From positions 51,030,936 to 51,094,935 of the forward strand of contig NC_085860.1 in the NCBI RefSeq assembly GCF_034702125.1: 64,000 nt of DNA, given 5' to 3'. Made by a program: the position numbers and the translations under genes. Every line of letters starts with the position of its first letter. The stretch's first letter is position 1. The stretch is from Engraulis encrasicolus. Taxonomy: Eukaryota > Chordata > Actinopteri > Clupeiformes > Engraulidae. This document shows positions 45,500 through 64,000 of the stretch, piece by piece. A model generated the notes under the pieces. That model was not told the DNA's origin. It worked only from the letters and a program-made list of their open reading frames with translations, and ran no database searches.

Positions 45500-46000
45500 A
45501 GTATTCATCATTACTAGGAAAATGACATCCACCGGTATGAAAGCGGTGGTCTAGAAAATATAAGTTTACTAGGCAACTTAGTAAATATCAATGGGAAGAA
45601 CAACATTTGTGAATTGGCAGCATATACATTTAGAAAATGAATGGCTAAAATTACACATTCCACCTTTAATAATTAGTTAAATTCCCTGTCTTACCTGTTA
45701 ATTAATTGCCTTGTGGTTGCTTTGTTTTTGTTATCCGGTTCCTCCTACTAAACTGGTTTATAAAAGTTGTGACCAAATTTTATAAATGTTTTTTTTTTTT
45801 TCCAATGAGATGTGGACTGAAATTGAAAGTCGACTCAAATAAATTGGAAGTTGAATCATTGAAACTGTGTTTGCCTTTCTTTACTGAATTGTTAACAGAT
45901 TGTTGCCCATTTTGACTCATAACCTTACTTGTGCATCTTATCATTGAAATAGTGTAGAATTCTATTTTCATCGATGTGTTCTGTATCTGCTAAGGCAAGT
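45500..46000. other. Intergenic, no gene seen
   Basis: A/T-rich sequence with another partial relative of the AGGTGCACTGTG MITE (45530-45670). AATAAA at about 45838. No recognisable coding content on either strand. Confidence 0.6.
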
Positions 46001-46193
46001 CGTGATTGGCTAAGTGAAAGACCTTTGCCCGAGCGATCTGGAATGCCATTGGTCAGGAGGAAACACTCGCATGAACGTACACTTCACCATTTTTAAGGCC
46101 GGGCGCTGACGTTGATGCACAATAGACTGATGTTTACTCCATTCGGGAAACGTTTAATTTTAGCATGAGACCTCCGTGTCAATAAACTGCCTG
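46000..46193 (+). promoter_or_regulatory. ankrd27: Candidate ankrd27 promoter and non-coding first exon
   Basis: Two ATTGG boxes (reverse CCAAT; 46005-46009 and 46048-46052) 43 bp apart are followed by TGACGT (46107-46112, CRE-like) and then by a segment ending in a strong donor, CTG then GTAAGT at 46194. This layout fits a TATA-less housekeeping promoter with a first non-coding exon, about 4.3 kb upstream of the next ankrd27 exon. Inference only; a small unrelated transcript is possible. Confidence 0.4.
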
Positions 46194-46199
46194 GTAAGT

Positions 46200-47900
46200 C
46201 CTTCAGCCATTTGTTTTTGTCAATGCTCACTGGATTAGATGTCCAGATCATGGGTGTTGTTGTTCTGAAGTCAAATCTCGGGCAACGCTAACTGTTTGCC
46301 TGAAGTGCTGTGAAAGCCACAGACAAACCCAACTCACGACTTAGGTAACAGAAAGGTTATAACAACTCGGAATGAGTGCCGATTGACAATTCAATGCGTA
46401 ATGAAGACTGACCAGAGATGTGTCGGTATACGGAATCTTTTGTTGGATGCCATGCAGGCTATTCCCACAGCATCGCAGCTAAAGTCCTGAAGAGCTCTAC
46501 TCGTAGCCCATTCTGCGGGAGCTAACTAACTACAACAGTTCTTTGCCCGTTTAAAGTCGTAGCTGTATTGTCTTTGGGTAGTTATAGTGAGCAAGAGGTG
46601 TCAAATCCACGTAATATTGAACTGGACGCGGCTGTGTGTCAGGAATCTGCTATTCTTGTGCTAGCGCGTGTAAATTCAGTGCCAGTGTGCCACTGGCCTT
46701 TTGGATACCACCTGACACTTCGCTTTTACCTGCGTTTGCCCACGTTATACTGGGCTGTGTGTTCAGTTCAAAATGTTTACCAACTATCGTGTGTTACTTT
46801 GGCAAGTTCACTTTTGCACATTACTGGCGTAACTTGTGTGCATGCTTGTCAGGCGCGGTTCACCAGCGCTCATCCAGGGTCCTGCCCTACTTTCTGCTGT
46901 GGCGTCAGCAAAAAAATGTTTTTAGTGCGAACACAAACATTACGGTAAGACCGACCAGACACAAAAACAGGTGACAAGTTCAGCTCTACTGTTGATGGAG
47001 AGCTTCCGGGCTTTAAAACCAGCCAACCGGCCAGACACTGGTGAAATTTGGTCGAAAAGACTAATTTACTACTCACTTTGACCCATTAGTGAGTGTGTTA
47101 CAGATTAACATATATTAATAGTATTAATACTAAATATATTAGCCATTTTGGCTGGTGATGGAAAATGTTACTTTAGAGCCCTGGAGAGCTTGTATCTTAA
47201 AGCAGTAGGCTAGTAATAATAATAATAATAAGAAATGCAATTTGTTCTGTAACTTTTAAGTCTTGTTTATTCAACTACACTGCAGTTGCATCATGGCTGG
47301 ATTACTCACAAGGGCCTTCGGCAAAGTGCCCAGGGGGCACCACCAACCAGTTTAGGGGCTCAATATGAGACCAGCTTTACTAATCTTTATTGTATAGGGG
47401 GCACATGTGAGGTACACTGTTTTTCTTGTGAGTGAATTCTATTGTTTTACTCTTGTTTGTTTTTCTGTGTTGGTGTCATGTGTTTTATGATGCTGCAACC
47501 TCCCTGTCTCCAAAGCAAATTTCTCCTTCGTGGAGACTAATAAAGATACCTAACCTACACCTACGGTATACTGCACTTTGGCACCACATTGGCTTAATAC
47601 AGTCCTGAGTTGCATGGTCTACTGTAGGCCATCACCCTTTCTTATGGCCTGGTCTACCTACCTGCCAGACGTTTCTCCATTAGTGGGCCAGTGGATGTTC
47701 CTCGATACAATATTGTATCTTTTCATGTATCTTCTTGAAATGATTTGTGTGCGTCTATGACTTTTGGCTTTGTCCACCCAGACATCTGGGTGTGGGGTGA
47801 GTGAGTGTGGTAGTCCTGCTCTTATTGCCATTGAGTGAAAGCCCAACTTGGAAACTCCAACTGTCAGTGTGACACAGCACTCCACAGCACACAAGTGAAC
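46200..47900. other. Candidate ankrd27 intron / intergenic
   Basis: No recognisable coding sequence; open frames at 46568-46974 show no family motif. A decayed hAT end lies at about 47140-47183 (TTTGGCTGGTGATGG ... TTTAGAGCCCTG), and a LINE 3'-end fragment (CTGCAACCTCCCTGTCTCC ... AATAAAG) at 47490-47545. Confidence 0.5.
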
Positions 47901-47904
47901 ACTG

Positions 47905-48490
47905 CACACAACGAAATTGCATTTATGCCTCACCTGTGCAAGGGGGTAGCCTCCAATGGCGCCCCAAGGGAGCAGTGCAGCGGGGCTGTACTAGAGCATG
48001 ACACGGGAGTGGATTTTCACTCCCGTCCCATCCCGATCCCAGAAAAAAAATCCTATCCCGTCCCGTCCCGGAGTGGAGTAAAAGAAACAAATCCCATCCC
48101 GTCCCGTCCTGAAAAGAATGTCTCCCAATCCTGCCCACTCCCACTCAAAATCAATCCCACTCCCGTTTCATAGGCTTTTTTAATGAAAAAATAAGCAAGC
48201 ATTCCCGCTCTCATTAATTTTTATTCCCACTCCTGCCCGCTCCCATTCATCTTTAAAATTTTTACTCCCATCCCGTGGGCATCCTGCGGGCAGGACACGC
48301 GGGACCCACGGGAATTCCTGAAAAATGTCATCCTCTAGGCGGTACCATGCTCAGGGTACCTCAGTCATGGAGGAGGATGGGGGAGAGCACTGGTTAATTA
48401 CTCCCCCCACCAACCTGGCGGCTCGGAAGTCGAACTGGCAACCTTTGGGCTACAAGTCTGAGGCCCTAACCGCTTACCCATGACTGCCCA
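47905..48490 (-). mobile_element. tRNA-derived SINE interrupted by a hAT MITE
   Basis: On the minus strand: GGGCAGTCATGGGTAAGCGG (box A-like) then GTTGCCAGTTCGACTTCCGA (box B) and GGTTGGTGGGGGGAGTAATT. Its 3' half continues at 47905-47991 after the MITE insertion. Very tRNA-like head, but followed by a SINE body, so not annotated as a tRNA gene. Confidence 0.8.
47992..48337. mobile_element. hAT MITE with CCCGTCCC repeats nested in the SINE
   Basis: Ends TAGAGCATGACACGGG and AATGTCATCCTCTA; flanks GGCTGTAC (47984-47991) and GGCGGTAC (48338-48345) match 7/8. Internally repetitive TCCCGTCCC/CCACTCCC. Confidence 0.87.
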
Positions 48491-48499
48491 TTGCCCACT

Positions 48500-50130
48500 G
48501 ACATTGTGGTAGTATCAACAGCTAGACCACCTTCTTAGTTCGACCACTTTGTCTTGAAATTCAGGCAGAGCCTCAACAATCTCTCAAAGATTGAATTAGA
48601 AATATTAAATCATGACAAGTTAACTCCCACCCACTCCATCCTTGTTTTGATCTACTTCCTTCTTGCAAAAGGTTCAGAGTGCCTTTGGCCAGGAAAGCTA
48701 ACTACAAAAAAAATAATGTATCCCCATAGCTATACACACACAGAACACTCATTCCTCAACTGACACACACACACACAGGCCTTCAATCAAAAGACAACTT
48801 TCTAATATGGCTACATATTACATACTATAAAGCTTTTTGAATCTTGACTTGAAAATGGTGTATTAATCTTGAATAAACTCGTGCAATCAGAGATGGCCTG
48901 TCCCCATGGCAAACACTGTGGTGCACAACTTTTTAAGCTTACATCTTATGGCATGGTGTGCGCATGTGCCCAAGAGTGTGAATGACTTGTTTGCGGTGGA
49001 AGAAAAAAAACACACACACACACACACACACACCACGGACGGCCAAATGAACAGAAAGACAGGGTCATTATTAGGGTGCATCAAAAAACGCTTTTTTCAG
49101 CCTATTGATCTGTCTGGGTGATAAAAGTGTTCCACTGCATGTACAAATAACACATGCAAAATATTTTTGCAATCCATGGTGGTTTACAGGTCCAACGGAA
49201 TATGAGCTGATATGAAGGAACTGTGGATTAACTGCGTCAGTCTTTGCCAATTCAACGAAACCCTCCCACCTAATAACTTGGACTGTTTTTGTGATTTTGT
49301 TGAAATATTTTAACCTAAATATTTAAATGAAATAAAACCACTTTGACATATGTAAAATAACAGATTCCTAATTAACTATAATCATCAGTACCCCCCAAAA
49401 TAATAGATATAAGTACTTCCGAGAAACTGGGAAATTCACACACTGACACTATGTCTACCGGTTATGTATGGTGCTTAAATGAATGTACAGATTTGTGTAG
49501 AACTTTTAACTGTGTGTGATTTTATTGTTGGACCCCAGGAAGAATAGCTGGGTCTGCGCCCAGCTAATGGGGATCCTAATAAACTAAACTAAACTAAACC
49601 GGTAAGTTTAGTAAGGGCCTAGTGAAGGTGGGGTCTGTTGTAAAGGTGGCCACCTTCAATACAGGCCTAAGGTGCTGGGGTTTGTGTTCATAATACGGCC
49701 CTTGGAGCAGCGGCGTTAAGTATACCCCTGCAGCCCCCGTGAGGCGGGGGGCCCAAATGGGCCCTTGACTTGAAGAAACGAGCCCCCTCCATATGGTATT
49801 AGCCAGGCCCTCTTTTTTCGTTTGGGGGCCCATTCTTGGTAGCTTGCAGGGGGGCCTGAAGTGCTTGCGTTACGTAAGTGCCTTGGAAAACATATGAAGT
49901 GGCCCCTGGATACAGTAGTACTTTATCTTTCATAAGTTTAATGTTTTAAGTCTCTTCATGTTCTGATTTTGCAATAGGCCTAATCATCATTGGAAGGTTT
50001 TAAAGTTTTGATATGAAATATGATAACAAATGGCTTGTAGTACATTATTTTAGTAAACAAAGGTTAGAAATTGAATTCGCAGTACGAAATGTGTATTACT
50101 TCCTGGAGGTGTTTGTTGTCAAGATGGTCA
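48500..50130. other. Intergenic / candidate ankrd27 intron
   Basis: No gene recognised. Contains a CA microsatellite (about 49011-49032) and a LINE-type 3' end at 49523-49600 (GGGGATCCTAATAAAC followed by TAAAC repeats). Confidence 0.5.
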
Positions 50131-50160
50131 CCTTAACTGTGAAGTGATGGGGGAAACCCT

Positions 50161-50161
50161 G

Positions 50162-50202
<41 letters not shown>
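50161..50202. repeat. (CT)n microsatellite
   Basis: CT run followed by a duplicated CTCTCTCCATCACGAGTGAG phrase (two copies, 50197-50250). Confidence 0.9.
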
Positions 50203-50208
<6 letters not shown>

Positions 50209-50396
50209 ACGAGTGAGAAGTTTTTCTCTCTCTCCATCACGAGTGAGAAGTTCCCCTCTCCCCCAGTGGGCCCAGTCCGGTCTGCTGGAACAGAGATCAG
50301 ATCACATGGTTGCATTCTTCAGGGTTTCAGGCCAGCATGCATCCCCTGAGCTCAGCTTATGAGAGATGAAGAGTCCCGGGACTGGAAAAGGGGTGG

Positions 50397-50432
50397 AGAT
50401 GGGGTGGGGTGGGGTGGGGTGGGGTGGGGGGT
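50397..50432 (+). repeat. (GGGGT)n, G-quadruplex-prone
   Basis: Six consecutive GGGGT units ending in a run of six Gs, 40 bp upstream of the ankrd27 exon acceptor. Confidence 0.9.
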
Positions 50433-50471
50433 GCCATCTTCCCCCACAGCCTCACTTACTTCCCTCCTCAG

Positions 50472-50643
50472 TAGCTTCGTAAGTAACAGGGACGACTCTC
50501 CTCTCGCCTGGTCTACGTTCCTCTATCCATCTCTCTGCTGCCGTCTGTTCATCCATCTATTCGTCCCCATGCTGAGCTGAGCTGAAGATACCAACCAGCC
50601 CCGCACGCACACTGATCCACAGCTGCCTGCCTGACCGGCAAAG
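50472..50643 (+). other. ankrd27: ankrd27 5' UTR part of exon
   Basis: Begins after the acceptor-like ACTTCCCTCCTCAG. An in-frame TGA at 50632-50634, three codons before the ATG, closes the reading frame upstream, so 50644 is the earliest possible start in this frame. If the acceptor is not used, transcription could start nearby instead. Confidence 0.5.
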
Positions 50644-62786
<12,143 letters not shown>

Positions 62787-64000
62787 GTGGGTGGCATGAA
62801 AAAGCACAAAACAAAGGTTACGTATGTGATCACGGTTCTATGAGTTTCGGATGGCCGGCAGGTCATCACATGCTTGCATGCATGTCGAGTCTGAATATCA
62901 ACAAAGTCACATGGTGACCCCAGCATGGCGTGCACCCATGCCCTGGCATTTAATGCACGCACGCACTGGAAGTTAGCAGGTGGCTGGCGAAACCCAGCAG
63001 GCTGTGAGGCAGGAGGTCGTGTCTGGGGAGGTTGGCGCACAGCAGTGAGAGGTCTCCGAGCTTGAGTGGGGATCCCATGAAGGCCATCAAATGATCAAAT
63101 TGTTGCCTGGCCTGGTCTGTGTGACCTGTACTCTGCCTTGCAGCGCGTCCTGGACGGCTGGTCCAAAGAGGTGTCTGCCGGGTCGCTTCTATCCAAACAG
63201 ACTTAAAAAAAAGGAAGACGCACAACAGGCTACAGATGTGTGGGAGAATGCAGAGTAAGCAAAGGGCGTAGCGGAGCTCCGGACCTCAGTGGTGTCAAAG
63301 TGCAGGAATACTCACTTCCTTTTTCTTGTCTAGTCCTGAGTCTGTGACTCTTTTTCAAAATGAAGAATGCGCCCCTTGGTGTGCAACAGCCTTGAAGTCA
63401 TACAGAACACTTGCTAGACGAGGCGCAAAGCCTCCCAAGCATTTCAAAACGTTAAAGAATGGAGCAGGCTTGGAAACGTGGACGACTTGAACTTATTTCC
63501 AAATGATTTGTAGTGTGAACACAGTTTGGCAGTATGTCTGTTGTTAAAAAGTACAACAGAACTATGAGAATACTGATATCAATTCATAACAGTAGTACAC
63601 AAATTTTCCGTAGTCAAAAGTTCTTAACATCTCGGAAACAAAGACATACCATGCATAGTATTTTCAAACATGCATGGCTTTCCCATACCCGCAATAAATT
63701 GTGTGCCTATTGTGAGTGTGGAAACATGAAGGACTATGGGTATTTAGAAACTGCCAGGATGCAGTAAGTCAGTGCAACCTTGAACATTCTATGAATAATA
63801 AGGGGTGTGGTGGGACTTGGTAGAATTCTGATGCACCCTTCTCTTTGGAACCGTAGTCGCGGTGACGCGGAATTCTCTAAAAATGGGCATTACTCATACT
63901 ACCAAGACCAGCACACTTCTCTTTGAGAAACCATGGCGATGTCTGCCGATGTCCATCTGTGTGCGCGTGTCTCAAAAATATCTCCCTGTCGGAATTATTT
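62787..64000. other. ankrd27 intron (to window end)
   Basis: No recognisable exon, repeat family or second gene. A short acceptor-like site at 63143 (TCTGCCTTGCAG) opens a frame that does not resemble ANKRD27. Confidence 0.6.

Noticed and set aside
46568..46974. Overlapping 126- and 112-codon frames between the genes
   Set aside because: No family motif, no codon pattern typical of the neighbouring exons, no matching splice phases.
48339..48490. tRNA-like sequence on the minus strand with good box A and box B
   Set aside because: Followed by a typical SINE body and interrupted by a MITE; recurrent SINE architecture, not a tRNA gene.
63143..63170. Acceptor-like TCTGCCTTGCAG as next ankrd27 exon
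   Set aside because: The phase-compatible translation (SASWTAGPK) does not resemble the expected ANKRD27 continuation.

Overview
The window is vertebrate genomic DNA, almost certainly from a teleost fish. Coding sequence is split into short exons with GT-AG introns. The introns are full of fish-type repeats: hAT MITEs with 8-bp target duplications, TTAA-flanked snap-back MITEs, Tc1 and Harbinger-type elements, tRNA-derived SINEs, LINE 3' ends and long CA/GT/CT microsatellites. No bacterial-style genes, CRISPR arrays, genuine tRNAs or rRNAs were seen.

Two protein-coding genes are present, both on the + strand. (1) tdrd12 (Tudor domain containing 12, a piRNA-pathway factor) runs from 6410 to its stop codon at 44524-44526. 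Its 5' exons, including the N-terminal Tudor domain, lie upstream of the window. I traced 26 consecutive exons whose splice phases all agree (about 1,474 codons). In order they encode a proline-rich linker, a degenerate DEAD-box helicase-like core (DEVD, Walker A lost), a C-x8-C-x5-C-x3-H zinc finger, the second extended Tudor domain, a linker built of coding tandem repeats, and a C-terminal CS (p23-like) domain ending in an acidic tail. (2) ankrd27 (VARP; a Rab21 GEF and VAMP7/retromer-binding endosomal protein) starts at 50644, or at the conventional Met at 54701. It is followed through nine coding exons to 62786 and continues beyond the window; its VPS9 and ankyrin domains are not in view.

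Layout: 1-6409, repeat-rich DNA, presumably a tdrd12 intron. 6410-44526, tdrd12. 44527-50471, intergenic, with a MITE just after the tdrd12 stop and a candidate ankrd27 promoter and non-coding first exon near 46000-46193. 50472-62786, ankrd27 5' part. 62787-64000, ankrd27 intron.

The most notable signals are mobile DNA and duplications placed directly on exon edges. A MITE sits on the 3' splice site of tdrd12 exon 8, and its 6-bp target duplication recreates the acceptor. A 30-bp in-frame copy of the end of exon 10, with its own acceptor and donor, lies 4.1 kb into the next intron. Two further exon-end/donor duplications occur at exons 12 and 17. TTAA snap-back elements lie 8-27 bp from three splice sites. 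Several acceptors have a microsatellite as their tract. No wholly new gene system was found; these splice-site/transposon arrangements and the lineage-specific coding repeats in tdrd12 are the best leads. Gene identities come from recognising protein families by eye, and exon edges from splice consensus plus phase agreement; no transcript or database evidence was available.
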